Source: Planctomycetota bacterium (GTDB taxonomy: Bacteria; Planctomycetota; JAJSAM01). From it: a DNA stretch of 6,011 bases. Of the stretch, positions 1-5,904 are shown piece after piece. The notes under the pieces were generated by a model that ran no database searches, was not told the DNA's origin, and saw only the letters and a list, made by a program, of their open reading frames with translations. The DNA is taken from positions 1-6,011 of the forward strand of contig JAOZQC010000128.1 of NCBI GenBank assembly GCA_029932425.1, in the 5' to 3' direction. Position 1 is the first letter of the stretch; each line of letters opens with the position of its first letter. A program made the translations under genes and the position numbers.

Positions 1-49
1 GCCTCGCAAGACCCCTGCGCGGGACTCGCATCCATACTCCGACAGCCTG

Positions 50-1267
50 CTAGCGCTTTCCGGGCGCCCGCACCTCGAAGGCCCGGTACTTCGCGGGATC
101 GACCGCCTCGCCCTCGCCCAGGCCGAATCCCACCGCCAGGCGGGCGCCCTTCTCGATGCCCGCGTGAGGCCGGCCGAGGGGGATCAACATCTCCGCGGCC
201 TTCCCCCGGGCCGCGCCCACCGGCCGGGCTCCCTTCGCCCTCCGGATCCGCACGGGCCACCATTTCCCGCGGCGCAGGACCTCGAACCGGACCCGGGCCC
301 GGTCGCCGCTCCCCGCCGCCGTGACGGTGACCGCCCGGGCCTTGCCGGGAGTGGAGCCCACCTTCCACGCGAACCGGAAGAGCGCCGGGGGAGGCTTCCC
401 GGGGGCGGGGCGGAAACCCACGTGGAGGTAGTCTCCCCGCACCGCGAGGAAGGCCGTTCCCCCCGGGAGATCGAAGGTCCGGGCCCCGGCCGCCTCTTCC
501 CCGCGGATCACCCCGTCGAGGGCCACGGGCGCGCCCAGCCGTTCGGCGAACCACCGGACGATCCGCTCCTCCACCCCGGGCACGCGCCCGAACATCCTCG
601 TCCCGTGGATCCCCTTCTCCTCGAAGAGCACGAGCTCCGCCCCGGGGACGCGGCGGGAGATCTCGAGAGCGCCCTTGCCCGCCTCCTCCCTCGAGGAGAG
701 GATGAGCAGCGGCCGGTCCCCGTAGAGGGCCAGGTGGTCGAGGGTCGGCACCCCGAGGTACGCGGTTCCCGGGGTCATCACGCACGCGGCGCGGAGACGG
801 GGTTCCCGCGAGACGGCGTGGATCGCCACGCTGCAGCCCACGCTCGCCCCGAGCAGGGCGATGCGATCCGCATCGGCGCCCCGGTCCGCGAGGAAGCGGC
901 GGGCGGCCAGGGCGTCCCGGTACATCACGCGGAAGAGCTCCGGGTCCCGCTTCCGGACGTTCTCCGCGAGGTCCTTCCCGTCCTGGACGGCGCTCCTCCC
1001 GTGCCCGCGCAGGTCGAGGGCGAGGAACTCGATGCCGGCGCGGGCGAACCGCCCGGCCACGGGCCGGAAGGTCCGCCGGTCGGAGCGGTACATGTGGAGG
1101 GCGATGACGGCGGGGGCCCCTCTCCGGGCGGTGGACCACAGGTCGGCGGAGATGGCGAGGCCGTCCTCCGTGAAGAAGGTGACCTCCCCCGGGCCGGCGC
1201 CCGCCGCGGGCGACAGGGCGAGGAGCACGAAGACGGCGGCGAGGGCGAGGCGACGAGGAGCGAACAT
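50..1267 (-). CDS. Secreted alpha/beta hydrolase with C-terminal beta-rich (possibly carbohydrate-binding-like) domain
   Basis: The protein has 405 residues. Residues 1-24 form a Sec signal peptide: basic MFAPRR, a hydrophobic core, and probable cleavage after AGA near residues 23-25, so it is probably exported. Residues about 30-245 are an alpha/beta hydrolase core. Visible are the LDLRGHGRS segment (84-92), the nucleophile elbow GASVG with Ser142, and a C-terminal His221 in KGIHGT. The usual acid after the RPLLIL strand (185-190) is not a clear Asp; Glu194/Glu195 in SSREE is the nearest candidate. Substrate is unknown; esterase or peptidase-like activity on small compounds is possible. Residues about 255-405 form an extra beta-rich domain that faintly recalls CBM9-like sugar-binding domains (weak inference). 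The start at 1267 is preferred to an in-frame ATG at 1348 because GGAGG lies 6 nt upstream and the signal peptide begins there. The longer frame would read into the intergenic repeat. The gene is monocistronic here and divergent from the small membrane protein gene. Confidence 0.88.
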   Translation of the reverse strand: MFAPRRLALAAVFVLLALSPAAGAGPGEVTFFTEDGLAISADLWSTARRGAPAVIALHMYRSDRRTFRPVAGRFARAGIEFLALDLRGHGRSAVQDGKDLAENVRKRDPELFRVMYRDALAARRFLADRGADADRIALLGASVGCSVAIHAVSREPRLRAACVMTPGTAYLGVPTLDHLALYGDRPLLILSSREEAGKGALEISRRVPGAELVLFEEKGIHGTRMFGRVPGVEERIVRWFAERLGAPVALDGVIRGEEAAGARTFDLPGGTAFLAVRGDYLHVGFRPAPGKPPPALFRFAWKVGSTPGKARAVTVTAAGSGDRARVRFEVLRRGKWWPVRIRRAKGARPVGAARGKAAEMLIPLGRPHAGIEKGARLAVGFGLGEGEAVDPAKYRAFEVRAPGKR

Positions 1268-1273
1268 GGCGAT

Positions 1274-1278
1274 CCTCC
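1274..1278 (-). promoter_or_regulatory. Ribosome binding site deciding the hydrolase start
   Basis: GGAGG on the minus strand, 6 nt before the ATG at 1267. It selects this start over the upstream in-frame ATG at 1348, which would add 27 non-hydrophobic residues ahead of the signal peptide. Confidence 0.75.
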
Positions 1279-1303
1279 GGCGGAGTCCGCAAGCCTGCCT
1301 CTC

Positions 1304-1312
1304 ATTATCGCA
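1304..1312 (-). promoter_or_regulatory. Candidate extended -10 promoter of the hydrolase gene
   Basis: The minus strand reads TGCGATAAT, a TG-N extension followed by GATAAT, which matches five of six bases of the sigma-70 -10 consensus. It is a rare AT-rich patch in a very GC-rich sequence. Transcription would start near 1297, giving a leader of about 30 nt that includes the ribosome binding site. No good -35 lies at 16-18 bp. TTGCAT at 1331-1336 is 21 bp away, so the extended -10 would have to carry recognition. The call rests on sequence only. Confidence 0.42.
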
Positions 1313-1325
1313 AGAGCGGCCCGGC

Positions 1326-1343
1326 CCCGGATGCAAGTCCGGG
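1326..1343. repeat. Perfect inverted repeat at the left edge of the direct-repeat block
   Basis: CCCGGA (1326-1331) and TCCGGG (1338-1343) form a perfect 6-bp stem around the 6-nt loop TGCAAG. Its right arm is the start of the first copy of the intergenic direct repeat, so the hairpin marks the repeat boundary. It also overlaps the position where a -35 element of the hydrolase promoter would fall. The second repeat copy lacks the left arm, so the hairpin is not part of the repeated unit. Confidence 0.5.
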
Positions 1344-1391
1344 ACCACCGAGCGGGGGCGGGTGAAAAAGCTATGCCTGTCAGCGATGTTT
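1334..1391. repeat. Intergenic direct repeat, unit 1 (58 bp)
   Basis: The unit is composite. Block A, 31 bp at 1334-1364, begins CAAGTCCGGGACC and ends GGGCGGGTG. Block B, about 32 bp at 1362-1393, begins GTGAAAAAGC and ends GATGTTTCA. Block A is identical in unit 2, and block B differs there at one base (T1372 here, C in unit 2). Block A has CCACC near its start and GGGTG at its end. Block B is an imperfect inverted repeat with TGAAA and TTTCA at its ends and CAT-CTG/CAG-ATG inside, so both blocks could fold. I do not recognise the family; a REP-like or other dispersed repeat is the closest description. Confidence 0.85.
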
Positions 1392-1459
1392 CAAGTCCGG
1401 GACCACCGAGCGGGGGCGGGTGGAAAAGTGAAAAAGCCATGCCTGTCAGCGATGTTTCA
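1392..1459. repeat. Intergenic direct repeat, unit 2 (66 bp period, 8-bp insertion)
   Basis: Block A is repeated exactly at 1392-1422 and block B at 1428-1459 with one mismatch. The junction between blocks carries 8 extra bases (GAAAAGTG), which look like a local duplication of the GTGAAAA motif. Immediately after it, CATTTTCGGGA at 1458-1468 resembles the start of block A at 8 of 11 positions, so a decayed third unit may begin there. The repeat ends about 40 bp before the start of the small membrane protein gene. Confidence 0.85.
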
Positions 1460-1500
1460 TTTTCGGGAATGAGGCGCGGCGGAGGCCGGTAGGAAGGCGT

Positions 1501-1507
1501 GGAGGTG
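1501..1507 (+). promoter_or_regulatory. Strong Shine-Dalgarno of the small membrane protein gene
   Basis: GGAGGTG, nearly the full anti-Shine-Dalgarno complement, ends 4 nt before the ATG at 1512. It supports translation of this short frame and favours Met1 over the in-frame Met7 and Met9. Confidence 0.75.
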
Positions 1508-1511
1508 CGAC

Positions 1512-1796
1512 ATGTTCGGAACCGGCGGCATGGGGATGGTTCGAAACGCGTTCCGGAACATCGCGAGGGTCACGCGCCTCCCGCGGTTCAGGAGATGGCA
1601 CGACCAGGACGAGGCGCATCACGGCCCTCCCCGGAGGATCCTGGCCCGGGACCTGGTGTCCCACAAGTCCCGCATCGACCGCCTGCGGGAGGAGCGGAAG
1701 AGGGAGGCCCGGTCGCGGGTGCAGATCGCCGTCTTCCTCGTTCTCGCCGCGGGGGCCGCGGGAGTGCTCTGGGCCGTGCTCGCCGGCGCGCTCTGA
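1512..1796 (+). CDS. Small single-pass membrane protein of unknown function
   Basis: The protein has 94 residues and I do not recognise the family. Residues 1-30 are Gly/Met-rich then strongly basic (RNAFRNIARVTRLPRFRRW), followed by a short acidic/histidine patch DQDEAHH (31-37). Residues about 44-69 are a highly charged, probably helical segment (RILARDLVSHKSRIDRLREE onward). Residues about 71-92 form a clear hydrophobic transmembrane helix that ends two residues before the C-terminus. The basic N-terminal side predicts a cytoplasmic N-terminal domain tethered by a C-terminal anchor. There is no signal peptide and no cysteine. Support for a real gene is the strong ribosome binding site, the coherent charged-then-hydrophobic layout and the lack of a better overlapping gene. 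It is convergent with the methyltransferase gene, 36 bp away, and sits just downstream of the direct repeats. Confidence 0.72.
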   Translation: MFGTGGMGMVRNAFRNIARVTRLPRFRRWHDQDEAHHGPPRRILARDLVSHKSRIDRLREERKREARSRVQIAVFLVLAAGAAGVLWAVLAGAL

Positions 1797-1832
1797 GCGC
1801 GGGGGCGGCGGGACCGGGCGGAGAGCCGGGGA

Positions 1833-2735
1833 TCAGAGGACCAGGGCCAGGGCCCGGATGTGCTCCGGTCCCGTGCCGCAGCAGCCGCCGATGATCCGGG
1901 CGCCCGCCTCGCGCCAGCGCACGGCCTCCCGGGCGTAGGTCTCCGGGCTCGTGCGCTCGCCGTGCCAGAGGGTGCCGTCCCAGGTGCGGCCGTCGTTGGC
2001 GTAGACGCCGGGCTCCGCCCGGTCGCCGAGGGCCCGCACCAGGCGCGGGAGGGGACGCATCACCGCGTGGTAGGGGGTGCACTGGACGAACACCGCCTCC
2101 GGCCCCGCGGGAAGGAGGATGTCCGCCGCCTCCTCCATGCTCACCCCGGCCAGCGTGGTCTCCTCCCCGCCGCAGGTCAGGCCCGCCCCGAAGGAGAAGG
2201 GACCCAGCTCCCGCGCCAGGGCGGCCACGCCCCGGATCTCCTCCCGGGTGGTGAGCGTCTCGAAGAGCAGGAGGTCGATCCCCAGGTCCCGCAGCGCCCG
2301 CACCTGCGGTTCGAGGGCCCGGGCCACCTCCTCCGGGGAGTGACGGCTCTCCCGGGCGTAGGGCCCCTCCACGCTCCCCAGGCCCGCGGCCACGCGGATC
2401 CCCGAGCCCTCGGGCGCCGCGCGGCGCGCGCCGGCCACCGCCGCCCGGAGGACCCGGTCCAGGAGATCCTCCGGGGGGCCGTCCTCGGGGACGCGGCGGC
2501 ACCAGGCCCGGCAGGCTTCGAGCGAGGCGCTGTGCGTGTTGGCGATGACGATCCGCGCCCCGGCCTCGACGAACTCCCGGTGGACCCGGTCGTTCAGCGC
2601 CCGCCCCTCCGGGGTGAGGAAGACGGCGGAGCCCCAGAGCTCGTTCCGGACATCGGCGCCCCGGTCCTCCACGGTGGTTCCCATGCCCCCGTCCATGAGG
2701 ACCACCCCCGTCCGCCCGGCTCCGGGATCGCTCAT
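1833..2735 (-). CDS. Homocysteine S-methyltransferase family protein (MmuM-like, zinc-dependent)
   Basis: The protein has 300 residues, the usual length for single-domain members such as MmuM. It is a Pfam S-methyl_trans type TIM barrel that transfers a methyl group to homocysteine to make methionine in the cytoplasm. Visible motifs are MDGGMGT (14-20) on the first strand, ANTHSA (65-70) in the place of the family TNT motif, and LLLFET (155-160), with Glu159 at the substrate-binding position. The three zinc-ligand cysteines are Cys219 in VQCTP and the Cys285-Cys286 pair in IIGGCCGT. YANDGR (245-250) matches the family's YPN(A/S)G strand. The methyl donor (S-methylmethionine, betaine or other) cannot be read from sequence, so no gene symbol is given. 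The start at 2735 is set by GGAGG at 2743-2747 with a 7-nt spacer, and by the ATGA overlap with the msrB stop. This makes it the second gene of a coupled pair with msrB. Confidence 0.9.
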   Translation of the reverse strand: MSDPGAGRTGVVLMDGGMGTTVEDRGADVRNELWGSAVFLTPEGRALNDRVHREFVEAGARIVIANTHSASLEACRAWCRRVPEDGPPEDLLDRVLRAAVAGARRAAPEGSGIRVAAGLGSVEGPYARESRHSPEEVARALEPQVRALRDLGIDLLLFETLTTREEIRGVAALARELGPFSFGAGLTCGGEETTLAGVSMEEAADILLPAGPEAVFVQCTPYHAVMRPLPRLVRALGDRAEPGVYANDGRTWDGTLWHGERTSPETYAREAVRWREAGARIIGGCCGTGPEHIRALALVL

Positions 2736-3220
2736 TTCCCCCCCTCCGGCACGAGACGGAGGGCCGCGGAGTTGACGCAGTAGCGCAGTCCCGTGGGCTC
2801 CGGTCCGTCGGGGAAGACGTGGCCGAGATGGGCCCCGCAGCGGCGGCAGCGGATCTCCTCGCGGACCATGTCCAGGCTGCGGTCCACCTCCCTCTCCACG
2901 CGGTCCTCCGCCAGGGGGGCGTAGAAGCTGGGCCAGCCGGAGCCGGAGTCGTACTTCGTCTCCGAGGAGAAGAGGGGCGCACCGCACACCACGCAGGCGT
3001 AGGTGCCCGGGCGCTTCTCGTTCCAGTAGCGACCCGTGAAGGGGGCCTCCGTGCCCCGCTCCTGGGTCACCCGGTACTCCTCGGGCGTGAGCCTCGACCG
3101 CAGGATCTCGTCACTCATCCGGGGGCCTCCCGCGGCGGGGCCGCGCGGCGCCGGCCCCCCGCACCCCGCCAGGCCGAGGAGCAGGAGGAGCGCCGGGAAC
3201 GTCGATCCGATCCGCCTCAT
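2732..3220 (-). CDS. msrB: Peptide-methionine (R)-S-oxide reductase MsrB, predicted lipoprotein
   Basis: The protein has 162 residues and reduces methionine-R-sulfoxide in proteins. Residues 1-20 are a lipoprotein signal peptide: basic MRR, a poly-leucine core and the lipobox LAGC with Cys20 as the lipidated residue. A Gly/Pro/Ala linker (21-34) follows. The MsrB domain covers about 36-157. Zinc ligands are two CxxC pairs, Cys76/Cys79 and Cys125/Cys128. Family motifs are SGSGWPSF (92-99), HLGHVFPDGP (131-140) and RYCVNSAAL (146-154), where Cys148 is the catalytic cysteine (not selenocysteine). The protein would sit on the membrane facing the envelope, and its electron donor is not in this window. 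A second ATG at 3118 (Met35, MSDEIL) has its own good ribosome binding site and would give a 128-residue cytoplasmic enzyme. The gene is divergent from the phosphorylase, and its last bases overlap the methyltransferase start. Confidence 0.95.
   Translation of the reverse strand: MRRIGSTFPALLLLLGLAGCGGPAPRGPAAGGPRMSDEILRSRLTPEEYRVTQERGTEAPFTGRYWNEKRPGTYACVVCGAPLFSSETKYDSGSGWPSFYAPLAEDRVEREVDRSLDMVREEIRCRRCGAHLGHVFPDGPEPTGLRYCVNSAALRLVPEGGK
2743..2747 (-). promoter_or_regulatory. Ribosome binding site of the methyltransferase, inside the msrB 3' end
   Basis: GGAGG on the minus strand lies in the last codons of msrB (Glu159-Gly161 region), 7 nt before the ATG at 2735. With the ATGA stop/start overlap at 2732-2735 it indicates translational coupling of the two genes. 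Confidence 0.7.
3126..3131 (-). promoter_or_regulatory. Internal Shine-Dalgarno-like site before Met35 of MsrB
   Basis: GGGAGG on the minus strand is 7 nt before the in-frame ATG at 3118. By contrast, the upstream start at 3220 has GGGGGA at 3223-3228, only 2 nt from its ATG, which is a poor spacing. Both starts are usable on paper, and the internal one would remove exactly the signal peptide and linker. The match could be chance in G-rich DNA. Confidence 0.4.
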
Positions 3221-3270
3221 GGTCCCCCGACTGTAACCCGGTCCGGGGATCGAGCGAGAGAGTCTCCCCT

Positions 3271-3287
3271 TTCCGGAACCCCGGGGT
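3271..3287. promoter_or_regulatory. Paired palindromes in the msrB/phosphorylase divergent region
   Basis: TTCCGGAA (3271-3278) and ACCCCGGGGT (3278-3287) are perfect palindromes that share one base and end directly against the ATG at 3288. They lie in the only 67 bp between two divergent genes, so they could be an operator or could sequester the weak ribosome binding site of the phosphorylase. No -10/-35 pair is convincing on either strand here. In GC-rich DNA, short palindromes also arise by chance. Confidence 0.3.
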
Positions 3288-5864
3288 ATGCTCTCGCGGA
3301 TGCGACCGATCCAGACCTTCCAGGTTCGTCCCGTGCTCCCCGAGCCCCTTCGCCCCCTGGAGGAGATCGCCCTGAACCTCCGCTGGTCCTGGGACCCGGA
3401 GGCGATCAGCCTCTTCCGGCGCCTGGACCGGGACCTCTGGGAGGAGACCCATCACAACCCCGCCCTCCTCCTCGCCACCATCGCGAAGGAGCGGCTCCGG
3501 GAGGCCGCGCGGGACGAGTCCTTCCTCGCCCAGCTCGACCGGGTGGCCCGGGACCTCTCGGACTACCTGGCCTCCCGGAACACCTGGCACCGGAACACCC
3601 GCGGGGAGAGCGGGAGCGTGGAGACCGCCTACTTCTGCATGGAGTACGGCCTCACGGAGTGCCTGCCCATCTTCTCCGGGGGGCTGGGGATGCTCGCCGC
3701 CGACCACCTGAAGTCGGCCAGCGATCTCGGGATCCCCATCGCCGGGGTGGGCCTCCTCTACCAGAAGGGGTACTTCCAGCAGTCGCTGGACCCGGAGGGC
3801 TGGCAGCGCGAGCGTTACCCCGTGAACGATTTCGCCACCATGCCGGTCCGGGCGCTGCGCGACGAGGGAGGCGCTCCTCTCACCGTCCGCGTGGACATCG
3901 GCGACCGGGAGGTCGAGGCCCGGCTCTGGCGGATCGACGTGGGGCGGGTCCCGCTGATCCTCCTCGACACGAACCTGCCCGGGAACCCCCCGGACCTCCG
4001 GGATCTCACGGACGACCTCTACGGAGGGGGACCGGATCACCGGCTGGACCAGGAGATCCTCCTGGGGGTGGGCGGGGTGCGGGCGCTCCGCCGGGTGGGG
4101 ATCGCCCCCCGCGTCTTCCACATCAACGAGGGTCACTGCGCCTTCCTCGTCCTGGAGCGGATCCGGGAGCTCATGGAAGACCGGGGCCTGGCGTTCGCGG
4201 AAGCCCGGGAGGTGGTCGCCGCGAGCACGGTGTTCACCACCCACACACCGGTCCCCGCGGGGATCGACGAGTTCCCCCCGGAGATGGCGGCCACGCGGCT
4301 CGCCCGGATGCGGGAGGCTCTCGGGCTCTCCCGGGAGGAGTTCCTGGACCTCGGCCGCCTGCATCCCGGGCGGTCCGGCGCCCCCCTGAACATGGCGGTG
4401 CTCGCCCTGCGCACGAGCAGCTTCGTGAACGGCGTGAGCCGCCTCCACGGGGCGGTGGCGCGCTCCCTGTGGCGGGGGGTGTGGCCCGACGCCCCCCCGG
4501 AGGAGATCCCCATCGGACACGTGACCAACGGGGTGCACGCGGAAACCTGGATCTCCGTGGAGATGCGGACGCTCCTGGACCGGTACCTGGGCCCCTCCTG
4601 GCCCCGCAACGTGAGCGATCCCCGGACCTTCGAGGGCGCGGCCCGGATCCCGGCCGCCGAACTCTGGCGCACGCACGAGCGGCGGCGCGAGCGCCTGGTG
4701 GCCTTCGCCCGGGCGCGGCTCGCGGCCCGGCTCAAGGCCCGGGGCGCCCTCCGCTCCGAGATCGAGAGCGCCCGGGAGGCCCTGGACCCGGAGGCCCTCA
4801 CCATCGGCTTCGCCCGGAGGTTCGCCACCTACAAGCGGGCGACCCTCCTCCTCACCGATCCCGATCGGCTGGAACGGATCCTGACCGACCCCCGCCGCCC
4901 GGTGCAGATCATCTGGGCCGGCAAGGCCCATCCCCGCGACGACGGGGGCAAGGACTTCATCCGGCGGATCGTCCAGTTCGCCCGGAGGCCGGGGCTCCGC
5001 GGGCGGGTGGTCTTCCTCGAGAACTACGATCCCGTGATCGCCCGGTACCTGGTGCAGGGCGCGGACCTCTGGCTCAACACACCCCGCCGGCCCCTGGAGG
5101 CCAGCGGCACGAGCGGGATGAAGGCCGCCCTGAACGGGGGCCTGAACCTCAGCATCCCCGACGGCTGGTGGGACGAGGCGAAGTCGCCGGACGTGGGGTG
5201 GACCATCGGCACGGGGGAGACCTACGACGACCCCGCCTACCAGGACCGGGTGGAGGCCAACACGATCTACGATCTCCTGGAGAGGGAGATCGTCCCCCGC
5301 TTCTACGACCGGGGTTCGGACGGCATGCCGCACGAGTGGATCGAGATGATGAAGGCGTCCCTCCGGGGTCTCGGGCCGGTCTTCAACACCCACCGGATGC
5401 TCCAGGAGTATGACGAGCGGGCCTACCACCCCGCGCTGGTGCGCCGGGCCCGCCTGGAGGAGGAGGACCACCGCCGGGCCCGGGAGCTCGCGCGGTGGTG
5501 GGAGAGGGTGCGGAAGGCCTGGCCGGGGGTGGCCGTGGGCGAGGTCTCCACCGATCTGAACGGGGAGATCCGGGTGGGGGCCTCCTTCACGGTGCGGGCG
5601 CTCGTGAAGACGGGGGGCCTTTCCCCCGAGGATCTCGAGGTGGCGGTGTACCGGGGCCGGGTGGCGGACGACACCGGGGAGATCACCGGCGCGGACACGG
5701 TGGAGATGGCCCCCGCGGGGGAGGAGGGGCCGGAGGGCCTCCCCTACGCCGCGGAGGTTCCCTGCGAGGCGAGCGGCCGCCGCGGCTTCACGGTCCGCGT
5801 CCTTCCCCGCCACGAGGATCTCCCCCGCTCCCGCGCCCTCACCCTCGTCCGCTGGCCCCCGTGA
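3288..5864 (+). CDS. glgP: Alpha-glucan (glycogen/maltodextrin) phosphorylase, GT35, PLP-dependent
   Basis: The protein has 858 residues. It cleaves terminal alpha-1,4-glucosyl units with phosphate to give glucose-1-phosphate, in the cytoplasm. Residues about 16-125 match the N-terminal DUF3417 domain of the Thermotoga/Thermus/actinobacterial branch (LNLRWSWDPEAI, 29-40), not the animal or E. coli GlgP layout. Catalytic-domain motifs are FSGGLGMLAADHLKSASDLG (129-148), HINEGHCAF (278-286), FTTHTPVPAGIDEF (316-329), GHVTNGVHAETWI (410-422), RRFATYKRATLL (510-521) and EASGTSGMKAALNGG (604-618). Lys612 in the last is the expected pyridoxal-phosphate lysine. Residues about 752-856 form a C-terminal beta domain seen in this branch. 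Length is full and no lesion is visible. An in-frame TAA at 3234 limits the start to ATG 3288 or ATG 3300; neither has a good Shine-Dalgarno, and the shorter form loses only four residues. No other glycogen gene is adjacent. Confidence 0.95.
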   Translation: MLSRMRPIQTFQVRPVLPEPLRPLEEIALNLRWSWDPEAISLFRRLDRDLWEETHHNPALLLATIAKERLREAARDESFLAQLDRVARDLSDYLASRNTWHRNTRGESGSVETAYFCMEYGLTECLPIFSGGLGMLAADHLKSASDLGIPIAGVGLLYQKGYFQQSLDPEGWQRERYPVNDFATMPVRALRDEGGAPLTVRVDIGDREVEARLWRIDVGRVPLILLDTNLPGNPPDLRDLTDDLYGGGPDHRLDQEILLGVGGVRALRRVGIAPRVFHINEGHCAFLVLERIRELMEDRGLAFAEAREVVAASTVFTTHTPVPAGIDEFPPEMAATRLARMREALGLSREEFLDLGRLHPGRSGAPLNMAVLALRTSSFVNGVSRLHGAVARSLWRGVWPDAPPEEIPIGHVTNGVHAETWISVEMRTLLDRYLGPSWPRNVSDPRTFEGAARIPAAELWRTHERRRERLVAFARARLAARLKARGALRSEIESAREALDPEALTIGFARRFATYKRATLLLTDPDRLERILTDPRRPVQIIWAGKAHPRDDGGKDFIRRIVQFARRPGLRGRVVFLENYDPVIARYLVQGADLWLNTPRRPLEASGTSGMKAALNGGLNLSIPDGWWDEAKSPDVGWTIGTGETYDDPAYQDRVEANTIYDLLEREIVPRFYDRGSDGMPHEWIEMMKASLRGLGPVFNTHRMLQEYDERAYHPALVRRARLEEEDHRRARELARWWERVRKAWPGVAVGEVSTDLNGEIRVGASFTVRALVKTGGLSPEDLEVAVYRGRVADDTGEITGADTVEMAPAGEEGPEGLPYAAEVPCEASGRRGFTVRVLPRHEDLPRSRALTLVRWPP

Positions 5865-5879
5865 GGGAACCATGCGGAA

Positions 5880-5904
5880 GCGGGAGTGGTCTGTAACCTC
5901 CCGC
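5880..5904 (+). terminator. Hairpin just past the phosphorylase stop, possible terminator
   Basis: GCGGGA (5880-5885) pairs with TCCCGC (5899-5904), and GGT (5888-5890) pairs with ACC (5896-5898). This gives a 9-bp stem with a 2-nt bulge and a 5-nt loop CTGTA, 15 nt after the stop. The tail (GTTCTCCCTCC) is pyrimidine-rich but lacks a U-run, so intrinsic termination is uncertain. It could instead protect the 3' end of the mRNA. Confidence 0.4.

Noticed and set aside
1..49. tRNA remnant or terminator downstream of the hydrolase (GAGTCCC on the minus strand resembles a T-arm)
   Set aside because: There is no T-loop TTC, no cloverleaf pairing and no stable hairpin with a T-run. I see nothing supportable in this stretch.
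1334..1459. CRISPR array
   Set aside because: There are only two units, the repeated block fills nearly the whole period, there are no distinct spacers and no cas genes are nearby.
164..1492. Plus-strand open frame of 442 codons opposite the hydrolase, running through the repeats
   Set aside because: Composition is Pro/Gly/Arg/His-rich, it has no ribosome site, and it is antisense to a gene with a signal peptide and hydrolase motifs. Its apparent peptide repeat is only the DNA direct repeat read in frame.
1797..1832. Bidirectional terminator between the convergent small gene and methyltransferase
   Set aside because: The 36 bp are G-rich on one strand with no convincing stem and no T-run on either strand.
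1588..2982. Minus-strand open frame of 464 codons overlapping the methyltransferase
   Set aside because: It is out of frame with the methyltransferase and msrB, and is Arg/Gly/Pro-rich with no motif. The other frame carries the conserved zinc cysteines.
2819..5413. Open frame of 864 codons on the plus strand overlapping msrB and the phosphorylase
   Set aside because: It crosses two well-supported genes in other frames and translates to Pro/Gly/Arg-rich sequence without motifs.
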